NCBI GenBank assembly: GCA_049654905.1
Contig: JBASIS010000276.1
Location: 1 to 36,533 of the forward strand
Reading direction: 5' to 3'
From: M0108 sp049654905
GTDB taxonomy: Bacteria > Pseudomonadota > Gammaproteobacteria > Chromatiales > Chromatiaceae
Length of the DNA: 36,533 bases
In this document: positions 9,433 to 18,038 of the stretch, piece by piece
Layout of the letters: each line of letters begins with the position of its first letter
How positions within the stretch are numbered: the first letter of the stretch is position 1
Made by a program: the position numbers and the translations under genes
The notes under the pieces: model-generated
The model's input: the letters and a program-made list of their open reading frames with translations, nothing else
Databases searched by the model: none
Told to the model about the DNA's origin: nothing

Positions 9433-10047
9433 TCAGGGGTCGGCGAGGATCATCCCCAAGAATTGGTAGGTCTCGCCCGCGGCCCTTATGGCCTGCTCCA
9501 GGGCCGCTTCGTCCCCGCCCAGGCTGGCCTCCAGGTCACGACCCAGGCTGGACCAGCACTCGCCGGTCGCGGGGCCATAGCCGTGGAAGAAGCGATTGGC
9601 CCCGGCCGCTGGCCGCCGGTGGGCCTGGTCGAGAAGTCTGACGATCAGCCGCGACCCCAGGGTCGAGCCCTCCAGGACATAGAGGCAGCCGGCGGCCCGG
9701 GCCAGGCCCTCGCCCTGATAGGGGGTGAAGCCGGCGTCGAGTGTGAACGGCGTGGGCGCGAAGCAGGGATCGAGGTGTCGGAGGTCGGCCTCCAACCAGG
9801 CGGTCTTGGCAAGCCGGCTGGACCAGTCATAACCCTGGTCTTCCCAGACCGAGGCGCGCCGCAGCAGATGGTGCTCGCAGGCGACATTGGCCCGATGAAA
9901 GCGCCGGAGCAATTCATGATAGTCCGCGCGCGTGAGTTCCGAATCAACCAGGCGCCGCATCGCCGGCAAATCCTCCAGGGCGTCATGCATCGGCGCCGTG
10001 GACTGTTTCAGGCGGATCATGACGCCGGGGATGGCAGGGGTCTTCAT
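9433..10047 (-). CDS. bphO: Biliverdin-producing heme oxygenase
   Basis: This protein of about 204 residues should open heme to biliverdin, CO and iron in the cytoplasm. The all-helical HemO signatures are present: the proximal His in STAPMHDALE (H21 from this start) and the distal-helix motif YVLEGSTLGSRLI, whose glycines line the heme. The fold ends with the ETYQFLGMIL helix. The start is uncertain: ATG at 10045-10047 is chosen, while a TTG at 10083 and an ATG at 10020 are in frame and none has a clear ribosome-binding site. Related bacterial enzymes usually sit beside a bacteriophytochrome gene; none is in this window. It may serve heme-iron recovery instead. The symbol is a family-level guess. 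Confidence 0.8.
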   Translation of the reverse strand: MKTPAIPGVMIRLKQSTAPMHDALEDLPAMRRLVDSELTRADYHELLRRFHRANVACEHHLLRRASVWEDQGYDWSSRLAKTAWLEADLRHLDPCFAPTPFTLDAGFTPYQGEGLARAAGCLYVLEGSTLGSRLIVRLLDQAHRRPAAGANRFFHGYGPATGECWSSLGRDLEASLGGDEAALEQAIRAAGETYQFLGMILADP

Positions 10048-10270
10048 AGGGGCTGTGGTCGGCTTCACGAAGAGGCAGGTCAATAGGGGCGTAAGAGGAT
10101 ATCAGGAAACCCCATCCATGAATCCCCAATCCGGCTGGGATTGGCTCTCCTGGAGTTCCGATCCACCCCTTCCGGGTTCCCTGGGTCAATGTAAACAGCT
10201 CATAAAACTCCGCATGACCAGGCGGCTATCTTCCGGTAGTATCCAGGCCAACAGCCAGGGGGAATTCGCC

Positions 10271-10714
10271 ATGCCGACAGAACGCAAAGTACGCCGTTAC
10301 ACCGCATTTTTCCCTGGCTGGGCGACCGCTTTCGGGGCCCATGAGCAAGACGCGAGCGATCCCCGCGGGCTGGTCTGGCTGCATGGCGAACATCAGTTGG
10401 GACTCATCCTGTCGCCCGAGATCAAGCATTTCCTTTACCCCCTTTTTTTAGGCCATAACCACGCGGAGGCACCGGAGGTGGCGCTCGGGGCTGGCCTGCT
10501 GCGTATCGAAGGGGTGGAGCTTAACCTCGGCGAGGGGGACAGCCGCGCCTTCACGGCCCTGATGGAACTGGTGGCGAGCGAGGGGGACCTGCACCTGTCC
10601 CAGACCTACCACCTCATCTATCCCAGCGGTACCCGGATCCTGACCCTGAGCCCCAAGGCCCCTCTGCCGCTGGTCTATCGCGAGATCGCCCCCCTGCTGC
10701 TCCAGTTGATCTGA
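10271..10714 (+). CDS. Conserved-looking hypothetical protein, 147 residues
   Basis: A strong ribosome-binding site (AGGGGGAA) precedes the ATG at 10271. The product has no signal peptide or membrane segment. It is mildly acidic, with a Lys/Arg-rich start (MPTERKVRRYTAFFPGW) and a mix of strand-like and Leu-rich helical segments, ending LPLVYREIAPLLLQLI. No family is recognised. The frame is open far upstream (to 9932), but that part is antisense to the heme oxygenase gene and is rejected. It lies 48 nt before the polA start, so it could be co-transcribed with it. Confidence 0.7.
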   Translation: MPTERKVRRYTAFFPGWATAFGAHEQDASDPRGLVWLHGEHQLGLILSPEIKHFLYPLFLGHNHAEAPEVALGAGLLRIEGVELNLGEGDSRAFTALMELVASEGDLHLSQTYHLIYPSGTRILTLSPKAPLPLVYREIAPLLLQLI

Positions 10715-10762
10715 TTCCCGGAATCGCCGCACGCCATCCGGCGATTCACCTTGCCGCCACGG

Positions 10763-13510
10763 ATGCCCGCCATGGAACCCCCTTACCCCCTGGTCCTCGT
10801 TGACGCCTCTTCCTACCTCTTCCGCGCCTATCACGCCCTGCCCAAGCTGACCAACTCCAAGGGCGAGGCCACGGGCGCCCTGATCGGGGTGCTCAACATG
10901 CTGCGCAAGCTGCGGGAGGATTACCGGCCCGAGTTCCTGGCCGTGATCTTCGACGCCCCCGGCAAGACCTTTCGCGACGACCTCTTTCCCGCCTACAAGG
11001 GCCATCGTCCCGCCATGCCGGATGACCTGCGGGAACAGATCGAGCCCCTGTACGCCATCATTCAGGCCATGGGCCTGCCCCTGTTGCGGGTGCCGGAGGT
11101 GGAGGCGGACGACGTCATCGGTACCCTGGCGACCCGCGCTGCCGCCCAGGGGCTGGCGACTCTGATCTCGACCGGCGACAAGGACCTGGCGCAACTGGTC
11201 GGTGACCATGTCACCCTCATCAACACCATGAGCGACGAGCGCCTGGATCGCCAGGGCGTCATCGACAAGTTCGGCGTGCCGCCGGAGCGCATCGTCGATT
11301 ATCTGACCCTGGTCGGCGACAGCGTGGACAACATCCCCGGCGTCCCCAACTGCGGCCCCAAGACCGCCGTTAAGTGGCTCCAGGAATTTGGCGACCTGGA
11401 GGGGGTCATGGCCCACGCCGCCCAGGTCAAGGGCAAGGTGGGTGACAGCTTGCGCCAGAGCCTGGACCGGCTCCCCCTGTCGCGCTCCCTGACCCAAATC
11501 AAGCTCGATCTGGACCTGGGTTTGGCCTGGGCGGACCTCAAGCCCACCGCCCAGGACCCGGAGGCCCTGAGGGCCTGGTATCGCCGCATCGAGTCGCGCC
11601 GGCTGCTGGAGAGCCTGGATGGTAAGGAGGGGGCTCGGGGCGCGCCAACGGAGGCGACGGCGGCCGGTCCGGCGGGGGCCGCCATCCAGGCCGACCCAGC
11701 CGCCGCCTATGAAATCCTCCTCGACCCGGCGCGCCTCGATGCCTGGCTAACCCGTCTGGCAGGGGCCAAGCTCTTCGCCATAGACACCGAGACTACCAGC
11801 CTGGACTATATTCAGGCCCGTATCGTCGGCCTCTCCTTCGCCGTGGAGGCGGGGGCGGCGGCCTATGTCCCGCTCGCCCACACCTATGTCGGCGCTCCGC
11901 TCCAACTCGACCGGGAGGCGGTGCTGGCGCGGCTCAAGCCCCTGCTGGAGGACCCGGCGCGGCCCAAGGTCGGCCAGAATCTTAAGTACGACATGAGCGT
12001 ACTCGCCAATCATGGCATCGGGCTCCAGGGCATCGCCCACGACACCATGCTGGAGTCCTATGTCCTCGATAGCACCGCCAGCCGCCAGGATATGGATTCC
12101 CTGGCCCTCAAGTACCTGGGCCACAAGACCATCCATTTCGAGGACATCGCCGGCAAGGGGGCCAAGCAACTCGGTTTCGATCAGGTCCCCCTGGAAACCG
12201 CCGGCCCCTATGCCGCCGAGGATGCCGAGGTCACCCTGCGTCTCCACCAGGCCTTCTGGCCTCGGCTGGAGCAGCAACCGGGCCTCGCCCGTCTTTACCA
12301 GGAGATCGAGATGCCCCTGGTGCCGGTGCTCTCGCGCCTGGAGCGCCAGGGGGTGCGCATCGATCGGGAGCGCCTGGCCGCCCAGAGCCGTGACCTGACC
12401 GGGCGCATCGCCGCCCTGGAGGAGGCGGCCTATCGCGTCGCCGGCCGGCCCTTCAACCTGGGTTCGCCCAAGCAGATCGGCGATATCTTCTTCACCGAGC
12501 AGGGCCTGCCGGTGGTGGAGAAGACCCCCAAGGGAGCGCCCTCCACCTCCGAATCCGTGCTGCAGCAACTGGCTGACGCCGGCCACGAATTGCCACGAAT
12601 CATTCTGGAGCATCGCGGCCTCGCCAAGCTCAAATCAACTTACACCGACAAGCTGCCCCAGATGGTCAGCCCGGTCACGGGGCGGGTGCATACCTCCTAC
12701 CACCAGGCGGTGGCCGCCACCGGGCGCCTCTCGTCCTCGGACCCCAATTTGCAGAACATCCCCATCCGCAGCGAGGACGGGCGGCGCATCCGCCTGGCCT
12801 TCATCGCCGATCCGGGCTGCAAGCTGGTCGCCGCCGACTATTCCCAGATCGAGCTGCGCATCATGGCCCACCTCTCCGGGGATGAGCGCCTGCTGGCCGC
12901 CTTCGCCGCTGGTCTGGACATCCATGGCGCCACCGCCGCCGAGGTCTGGGGCCTGGCCCCGGACCAGGTCAGCGTCGATCAGCGCCGTGCCGCCAAGGCG
13001 ATCAATTTTGGGCTCATCTATGGCATGTCGGCCTTCGGCCTGGCGCGGCAACTGGGGATAGAGCGCGGCGAGGCCCAGGCCTACGTGGACCGCTATTTCC
13101 AGCGCTATACCGGGGTGAAGGACTTTATGGACCGCACCCGTCTGCAGGCGCGTCGGGACAAGTATGTCGAGACCCTGTTCGGGCGGCGCCTCTACCTGCC
13201 GGACATCGACCACTCCAACCAGGGACGTCGCGCCGGTTCCGAGCGCACCGCCATCAATGCCCCCCTGCAGGGTACGGCCGCCGACATCATCAAGCGGGCC
13301 ATGATCGCCGCCGATGCTTGGATTCAGACCGAGCATCCTCCCGTGCGCATGATCATGCAGGTCCACGACGAACTGGTCTTCGAGGTAGCAGAGGCGGTGG
13401 TACCGGCGGCCTCGGAGCACATCCGTACCGCCATGGAGTCCGCCGCCGACCTGGCCGTCCCCCTTTTGGTGCAGATCGGCGTCGGCGACAATTGGGAGGA
13501 GGCGCATTGA
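10763..13510 (+). CDS. polA: DNA polymerase I
   Basis: This 915-residue enzyme has three domains. The N-terminal 5'-3' exonuclease/flap domain (about 5-290) has the EADDVIGTLA and GDKDLAQLV signatures. The proofreading domain is intact, with FAIDTETTS (about 338), GQNLKYDMSVL and YAAEDAE carrying the metal-binding acids, so it should edit. In the polymerase domain, motif A is DYSQIELRIMAHLSGDE (about 692), motif B RRAAKAINFGLIYGMSAFG (about 740-758) and motif C QVHDELVFEV (about 868). The enzyme fills gaps in repair and removes Okazaki primers. ATG 10763 is preferred; TTG 10751 and ATG 10772 are alternatives. argE follows 17 nt after the stop. Confidence 0.97.
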   Translation: MPAMEPPYPLVLVDASSYLFRAYHALPKLTNSKGEATGALIGVLNMLRKLREDYRPEFLAVIFDAPGKTFRDDLFPAYKGHRPAMPDDLREQIEPLYAIIQAMGLPLLRVPEVEADDVIGTLATRAAAQGLATLISTGDKDLAQLVGDHVTLINTMSDERLDRQGVIDKFGVPPERIVDYLTLVGDSVDNIPGVPNCGPKTAVKWLQEFGDLEGVMAHAAQVKGKVGDSLRQSLDRLPLSRSLTQIKLDLDLGLAWADLKPTAQDPEALRAWYRRIESRRLLESLDGKEGARGAPTEATAAGPAGAAIQADPAAAYEILLDPARLDAWLTRLAGAKLFAIDTETTSLDYIQARIVGLSFAVEAGAAAYVPLAHTYVGAPLQLDREAVLARLKPLLEDPARPKVGQNLKYDMSVLANHGIGLQGIAHDTMLESYVLDSTASRQDMDSLALKYLGHKTIHFEDIAGKGAKQLGFDQVPLETAGPYAAEDAEVTLRLHQAFWPRLEQQPGLARLYQEIEMPLVPVLSRLERQGVRIDRERLAAQSRDLTGRIAALEEAAYRVAGRPFNLGSPKQIGDIFFTEQGLPVVEKTPKGAPSTSESVLQQLADAGHELPRIILEHRGLAKLKSTYTDKLPQMVSPVTGRVHTSYHQAVAATGRLSSSDPNLQNIPIRSEDGRRIRLAFIADPGCKLVAADYSQIELRIMAHLSGDERLLAAFAAGLDIHGATAAEVWGLAPDQVSVDQRRAAKAINFGLIYGMSAFGLARQLGIERGEAQAYVDRYFQRYTGVKDFMDRTRLQARRDKYVETLFGRRLYLPDIDHSNQGRRAGSERTAINAPLQGTAADIIKRAMIAADAWIQTEHPPVRMIMQVHDELVFEVAEAVVPAASEHIRTAMESAADLAVPLLVQIGVGDNWEEAH

Positions 13511-13527
13511 GGCAGTCAGGAGTCACC

Positions 13528-14685
13528 ATGCATCACCAACCGCCCCCCCTCCGCGCCATGCTCGATGACCTGATCGCCCTGCCCACGGTGAGCAGCGTCA
13601 AGCCGGAACTGAACATGGGCAACCGGCATCTGGTCGATCGCCTGGGGGAATGGCTGCTGGGGGCGGGCTTCCAAGTGGAGGTCATGGAACTGCCCAATCA
13701 GCCGGGCAAGGCCAATCTGATCGCGACCCTCGGGACAGGGCCCGGGGGGCTGGTGCTGTCCGGGCACACCGACACGGTCCCCTATGACGCCGGGCGCTGG
13801 CGGCGCGACCCCTTCGAGATCACGGAGGAGGACGGTCGGCTCTACGGGCTGGGCACCAGCGACATGAAGTCCTTTCTGGCCCTGGCGCTGGAGGCGGCGC
13901 GGGGATTGACCGCTAAGAATATGCAGCGGCCCCTGACCATTCTGGCGACGGCGGACGAGGAGTCCTCCATGAGCGGGGCCCGGGCCCTGGTCCAGGCGGG
14001 CCGGCCCCTGGGGCGCTATGCCGTGATCGGCGAGCCGACCTCCCTCCGGCCGGTGCGGCTGCATAAGGGGGTGATGAACGAGGCGGTGCGTCTGATCGGT
14101 CAGCCAGGGCACGCCAGTGACCCGGCCCTGGGCAATTCGGCCCTGGAGGGGATGCACGAGGTCATGGGCGAGATCCTGGCCTGGCGTCGGGAGTTGCAGG
14201 AGCGGCATCGCCATCCCGCCTTCGCGGTGCCGGTACCAACCATCAACCTGGGCCATATCCACGGGGGTGACAACCCCAACCGCATCTGCGGTGATTGCGA
14301 GCTGTTGCTGGACCTGCGGGTCCTGCCGGGGCTGAATGTAGAGGAGTTACGCGCCCAACTTGCCGCGCTGGTTGCCCGGGTGGCGGAGCGACGCGGCCTG
14401 GGCTGGGAGGTGGCGCCCCTGTTCGAAGCCATACCGCCAGCGGAGACCCCCGCCGCCTCCGCCATCGTTCAGGCCAGCGAGGTCTTGACTGGCCATGTCG
14501 CCGAGGCCGTGGGCTTTGGGACCGAGGCGCCCTTTTTGAATCAGCTTGGCCTGGAGACGGTCATCCTGGGCCCTGGCAACCTGGCCCAGGCCCATCAGCC
14601 GGATGAATACCTGGAGACAGCGCGCATACCGCCAACCCTGGAGCTGCTGCGCGCCCTACTCCGGCGCTTTTGCCTCGCGGACTGA
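13528..14685 (+). CDS. argE: Acetylornithine deacetylase
   Basis: This 385-residue M20 metallopeptidase-family enzyme should hydrolyse N-acetylornithine to ornithine in arginine synthesis. The metal ligands and catalytic residues are in place: H80 and D82 in LSGHTDTVP, D112 in GTSDMKSF, the E144/E145 pair in TADEESSMSG, E169 in IGEPTS, and a late His in AQAHQPDEY. The dimerisation lid contains QPGHASDPALG and GGDNPNRICGDCELLLDLR. The ATG at 13528 has CAGGAG upstream. The frame is open much earlier, but that part overlaps polA and is not used. A terminator follows at 14846. M20 deacylases of other specificity are similar; the match to ArgE is good. Confidence 0.9.
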   Translation: MHHQPPPLRAMLDDLIALPTVSSVKPELNMGNRHLVDRLGEWLLGAGFQVEVMELPNQPGKANLIATLGTGPGGLVLSGHTDTVPYDAGRWRRDPFEITEEDGRLYGLGTSDMKSFLALALEAARGLTAKNMQRPLTILATADEESSMSGARALVQAGRPLGRYAVIGEPTSLRPVRLHKGVMNEAVRLIGQPGHASDPALGNSALEGMHEVMGEILAWRRELQERHRHPAFAVPVPTINLGHIHGGDNPNRICGDCELLLDLRVLPGLNVEELRAQLAALVARVAERRGLGWEVAPLFEAIPPAETPAASAIVQASEVLTGHVAEAVGFGTEAPFLNQLGLETVILGPGNLAQAHQPDEYLETARIPPTLELLRALLRRFCLAD

Positions 14686-14845
14686 TACCCGCTGCCAGGG
14701 CTTGGCAACCTCGCGCGGTTTTTCCCCTCGCCTGGCGGTGAACTTTTTCCGACCGCGTGGTTCTCATCGGATGAGCGTTTTTACAACCCCATTGCCTGCT
14801 TCCCCCTGGCGACGGGGTTCCCGGCCCCCACCGGGGACGCTCTTA

Positions 14846-14885
14846 CCCCGCCCTTCACCCCCCTGACTGGCGGGGTTTCTTTTGT
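14846..14885 (+). terminator. Rho-independent terminator after argE
   Basis: Arms CCCCGCC (14846-14852) and GGCGGGG (14869-14875) are followed by TTTCTTTTGT. It ends the polA-argE transcription unit about 160 nt after the argE stop. The rest of 14686-14956 shows no gene. Confidence 0.75.
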
Positions 14886-14956
14886 CCGCTTCTCCTCCTG
14901 ACCGGTCCGACTCAAGCCGCAAAAGCCCTTGGGCCGGAGCGAGGGTTGGCGCTGGG

Positions 14957-15280
14957 CTACCAGCTAAAGAGGAGCCATTGAGGAACGGCGTTGTTCCAGA
15001 CCCGGTCCTGCTGCACGTCCAGGGTCCCATCGCCATTGGAGTCGATCAAATAGTAGGCTGGGCCGATCTGGGGCTGGATGCGCACCATGTAGAGCCGCCC
15101 CTTGATGCGGTACTCACTAATAGTGCCGCGATCTGTCTCCAGGATGGTGACGTCCGGCTGCACCGACTCGCCGGCGTAGCCCGGGGGTGGCAGTTCCGGT
15201 GCTGCGAGCTGGGTTTCGGACTGGGCCCAGGCCGCCAGGGAGGCGGCGCCCAGGAGGGTCGCGGTCAGGATCCGTTGCAT
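14957..15280 (-). CDS. DUF2782 exported protein
   Basis: This is a 107-residue exported protein. A signal peptide (MQRILTATLLGAASLAAWAQ) precedes a Pro-rich stretch and a DUF2782 domain, with YRIKGRLYMVRIQPQIGPAY, DSNGDGTLD and the terminal PQWLLFSW typical of that family. Its function is not known. Family members are commonly encoded beside polA in Pseudomonas and relatives, matching its position here. The ATG at 15278-15280 gives a sensible signal peptide; a TTG four codons upstream is the alternative. It is divergent from rep. Confidence 0.85.
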   Translation of the reverse strand: MQRILTATLLGAASLAAWAQSETQLAAPELPPPGYAGESVQPDVTILETDRGTISEYRIKGRLYMVRIQPQIGPAYYLIDSNGDGTLDVQQDRVWNNAVPQWLLFSW

Positions 15281-15480
15281 GGGGTTCGCCAAAGCCTTCG
15301 GGTGGTCATGAGTTCGCTTATGTTATTACGTCCCGCCCGGTAATTCCCTTCTTTGTTGCTCCCCGCCGGGCGGCCTCGGGCATAATGCACGCCCTGCGTC
15401 CGCCAGCCCCACGCCCGGATCGCGTTCCAGTCAGTGCCGTGGCCCTTGCGCGGTACGCCTTGCCCCGGTCATGTCGTCTC

Positions 15481-17487
15481 ATGAAAGACCTCAATCCCCG
15501 ACAGCTCGAAGCCGTGCGCTATGTGGGCGGCCCCCTGCTGGTGCTCGCCGGCGCCGGTTCGGGCAAAACCCGGGTCATTGCCCGCAAAATCGCCCACCTC
15601 GTCGGCGAATGCGGCTTGGCGCCGCGCCATATCGCCGCCGTCACCTTCACCAACAAGGCGGCCCGCGAGATGAAAGCGCGGGTCGCCAGCGCCCTCAAGG
15701 GCCGGGAGGGTCGGGGCCTCACCATCTCCACCTTCCACACCCTGGGTCTCGATATCCTGCGCCGCGACCACGCCCGCGCCGAGTTGCGACGGGGCTTCTC
15801 GCTGTTCGACCCCCAGGATGCGGAGGCCATCATCAAGGAACACCTGCGGGGCCGGCGTCAGGATGACGCCCTGACCCCCGCCGCCGTCCAGTCCCGTATT
15901 TCGGCCTGGAAGAATTCGCTCGTCGAGCCCGCTGAGGCCCTTGGCCACGCCGAGGATAACTTCGAGGCCGATCTCGCCCGCCTCTACGCCGACTACCAGC
16001 GCAGCCTTCACGCTTACAACGCCGTTGATTTCGACGACCTCATCCGCCTGCCGGCCCGTCTCTTCGCTACCCAGCCCGACCTGCTGGAGGCCTGGCAATC
16101 GCGCCTGCGCTACCTGCTGGTGGATGAGTATCAGGACACCAACGGGGCCCAATACGAACTGGTCCGGCGCCTGGTCGGCCCCCGGGGCGCCCTGACCGTG
16201 GTCGGTGACGACGACCAGTCGATTTACGCCTGGCGCGGTGCCCGGCCCGAAAACCTGGCCCGCCTCAAGGAGGACTTCCCGACCCTCAAGGTGGTCATGC
16301 TGGAGCAGAATTACCGCTCAAGCGGGCGCATTCTCGGCCTCGCCAATGCCCTCATCGCCCATAACACCCACCTCTTCGAGAAACGCCTCTGGTGTGATCA
16401 CGGCGAAGGGGAGCGCCCCCGGGTCATCACCTGTCGCGACGAGGCCCACGAGGCCGAGCGCGTGGTCTCCGAGATCCTGCACCGGCGCTTTGCCGACAAG
16501 GCCAACTACGGTGACTTTGCCATCCTCTATCGCGGCAATCATCAGGCGCGGCTCTTTGAGCAGGCCCTGCGCGAACACGATATCCCCTACTTTCTCAGCG
16601 GCGGCACCTCCTTCTTCGCCCGGGCCGAGGTCAAGGATGTCATGGCCTACATGCGCCTCCTCGCCAACCCCGAGGATGACGCCGCCTTTCTGCGCATCGT
16701 CAACACCCCGCGCCGCGAGATCGGGCCCAATACCCTGGAGAAGCTGGCCGGCTATGCCCGGGAGCGGGGCGTGCCCCTGCTGCGCGCCTGCGGGGAGTTG
16801 GGGCTGGCCCAGCACCTGGAGCGACGACCCCGCGAGCGCCTGGAGCAATTCGCCGCCTGGCTCGACACCCATGCCCGCCACGCCGCCAGCGAGCCCGTGG
16901 CCGCCGTCCGCGCCCTGGTGGAGGGTATGAACTACGCCGCCTGGCTCAAGGAGAACGCCTCCAGCCTGCCGGTCGCCGAACGGCGCCTGGAAAATGTCCA
17001 CGACCTGCTCAACTGGCTTGATGCCCTCGGCAAGGGCGAGAACGAGGGCAAGTCCCTCCAGGATCGGGTCGGCCACCTGTCCCTCATGGACGTGCTGCAA
17101 CGTCAGGAGGAAGAGGAGGGGGGCGACCGGGTCGCCCTCATGACCCTCCACGCCGCCAAGGGGCTGGAGTTTCCGCATGTCATGCTGGTCGGCATGGAGG
17201 AGGAACTGTTGCCGCATCGCTCCAGCATCGAGGACGACAGCATTGAGGAGGAGCGACGTCTCGCTTATGTCGGCATTACCCGCGCTCGCGAGCATCTGAC
17301 TTTTACCCTGGCCAAGCGCCGCAAGCGCTTCGGTGAAATGGTCCAGGTCCAACCCAGCCGTTTTCTGGAGGAATTACCCGAGAGCGGCCTGGATTGGGAT
17401 ACCCGCCGGGTGGACAACGCCGAGGAAAACCGCGCCCGCGGTACCGCCCATCTGGCCGGGCTGAAGGGTCTGCTGGGGACGACTTGA
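15481..17487 (+). CDS. rep: ATP-dependent DNA helicase Rep
   Basis: This 668-residue superfamily 1A helicase is close in length to E. coli Rep (673). The Q-motif LNPRQLEAV is near the start, and Walker A is GAGSGKT with K29. Motif Ia is TFTNKAAREMK, motif II LLVDEYQDTN (about 212-221), motif III GDDDQSIYAWRGA, motif IV LEQNYRSS, motif V TLHAAKGLEF and motif VI YVGITRARE. It unwinds 3'-5' and helps the replisome past protein roadblocks. The frame extends upstream to 15187, but that overlaps the divergent DUF2782 gene; ATG 15481 gives the canonical N-terminus. A hairpin terminator follows at 17510. UvrD is the alternative, but length and motif context favour Rep. Confidence 0.94.
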   Translation: MKDLNPRQLEAVRYVGGPLLVLAGAGSGKTRVIARKIAHLVGECGLAPRHIAAVTFTNKAAREMKARVASALKGREGRGLTISTFHTLGLDILRRDHARAELRRGFSLFDPQDAEAIIKEHLRGRRQDDALTPAAVQSRISAWKNSLVEPAEALGHAEDNFEADLARLYADYQRSLHAYNAVDFDDLIRLPARLFATQPDLLEAWQSRLRYLLVDEYQDTNGAQYELVRRLVGPRGALTVVGDDDQSIYAWRGARPENLARLKEDFPTLKVVMLEQNYRSSGRILGLANALIAHNTHLFEKRLWCDHGEGERPRVITCRDEAHEAERVVSEILHRRFADKANYGDFAILYRGNHQARLFEQALREHDIPYFLSGGTSFFARAEVKDVMAYMRLLANPEDDAAFLRIVNTPRREIGPNTLEKLAGYARERGVPLLRACGELGLAQHLERRPRERLEQFAAWLDTHARHAASEPVAAVRALVEGMNYAAWLKENASSLPVAERRLENVHDLLNWLDALGKGENEGKSLQDRVGHLSLMDVLQRQEEEEGGDRVALMTLHAAKGLEFPHVMLVGMEEELLPHRSSIEDDSIEEERRLAYVGITRAREHLTFTLAKRRKRFGEMVQVQPSRFLEELPESGLDWDTRRVDNAEENRARGTAHLAGLKGLLGTT

Positions 17488-17509
17488 AGGGGCCGCTGGT
17501 CAAGCGTTG

Positions 17510-17566
17510 CCCGGGCAAGCGGGCTGTTCGGTAGTGTCCGTGCCAAGCCCGACGCCCGGGAATTTT
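17510..17566 (+). terminator. Rho-independent terminator after rep
   Basis: Outer arms CCCGGGC (17510-17516) and GCCCGGG (17554-17560), with further inner pairing between GCGGGCT and AGCCCG, are followed by AATTTT. It separates rep from the tRNA pair. Confidence 0.65.
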
Positions 17567-17587
17567 GCCCCCCAGGATGTCAACGGG

Positions 17588-17617
17588 ATGACAAAGCCTC
17601 GGCACCAGTTATATACT
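17588..17617 (+). promoter_or_regulatory. Promoter of the tRNA pair
   Basis: ATGACA (17588-17593) and TATACT (17612-17617) form a sigma70-like pair with an 18-bp spacer. TATACT lies 11 bp before the first tRNA base, so the 5' leader would be very short. Confidence 0.55.
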
Positions 17618-17628
17618 GCCCCGCCTTA

Positions 17629-17702
17629 GGCTGAGTGGCAGAGTGGTCATGCAGCGGCCTGCAAAGCCGTGCACCCCGGTTCGATTCCGGGCTCAGCCTC
17701 CA
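17629..17702 (+). tRNA. tRNA-Cys(GCA)
   Basis: This is a 74-nt tRNA with encoded CCA. The acceptor arms GGCTGAG and CTCAGCC pair perfectly, followed by T and CCA. The anticodon GCA is in CTGCAAA, and the T-loop is GGTTCGATTCC. It resembles E. coli tRNA-Cys throughout. It precedes tRNA-Leu as in the cysT-leuZ arrangement of many gammaproteobacteria, but no tRNA-Gly is found upstream. Confidence 0.95.
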
Positions 17703-17783
17703 CCTTCCTCTCTCGTTGCTTATTCGCCAGAGCCTCCCGGGCCGACGGCAGGGTCAGATCCCCCCAGGTTCCACCTCCCGCCC

Positions 17784-17868
17784 GCCCGGGTGGCGAAATC
17801 GGTAGACGCAAAGGACTTAAAATCCTTCGACGCGAGTCATGCGGGTTCGAGTCCCGCCCCGGGCACCA
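17784..17868 (+). tRNA. tRNA-Leu(UAA)
   Basis: This is an 85-nt class II tRNA with a long variable arm and encoded CCA. The acceptor arms GCCCGGG and CCCGGGC pair, the D-loop is TGGCGAAATCGGTAGACGCA, the anticodon TAA is in CTTAAAATC, and the T-loop is GGGTTCGAGTCCC. It probably shares the promoter of the tRNA-Cys gene. No clear terminator follows. Confidence 0.95.
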
Positions 17869-17944
17869 TTTATAGTCAAGGCGTTACTTTCCTGATCCCA
17901 TCCCATGCACCTTAACCTCTTCGGCGTAACTTGATTTCAAGTCC

Positions 17945-17973
17945 TGAACCAGGCCCTTGGCGAAAATTATAGT
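17945..17973 (+). promoter_or_regulatory. Possible promoter of the VIT-SLOG-RyR-MCE operon
   Basis: TATAGT at 17968-17973 in an AT-rich patch could be a -10 element, with only a weak -35 (TGAACC, 17945-17950). A short palindrome CTTGATTTCAAG (17930-17941) lies just upstream. The 170 nt between tRNA-Leu and the VIT gene show nothing else. Both assignments are tentative. Confidence 0.3.
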
Positions 17974-18038
17974 GTTACCGCTCCCGCGGCCCCGGTTTTC
18001 CGAGCTTTTTTGAATATCCAATTAAAGGGGGCCGGACC

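Noticed and set aside
9932..10270. N-terminal extension of the 147-residue protein
   Set aside because: The extension is antisense to the heme oxygenase gene, while the ATG at 10271 has a much better ribosome-binding site.
15187..15480. N-terminal extension of Rep
   Set aside because: It overlaps the divergent DUF2782 gene and precedes the canonical helicase N-terminus at 15481.
17930..17941. Palindrome CTTGATTTCAAG as a Fur box for the VIT gene
   Set aside because: It does not match the Fur consensus and has only 5-bp arms, too weak to call an operator.
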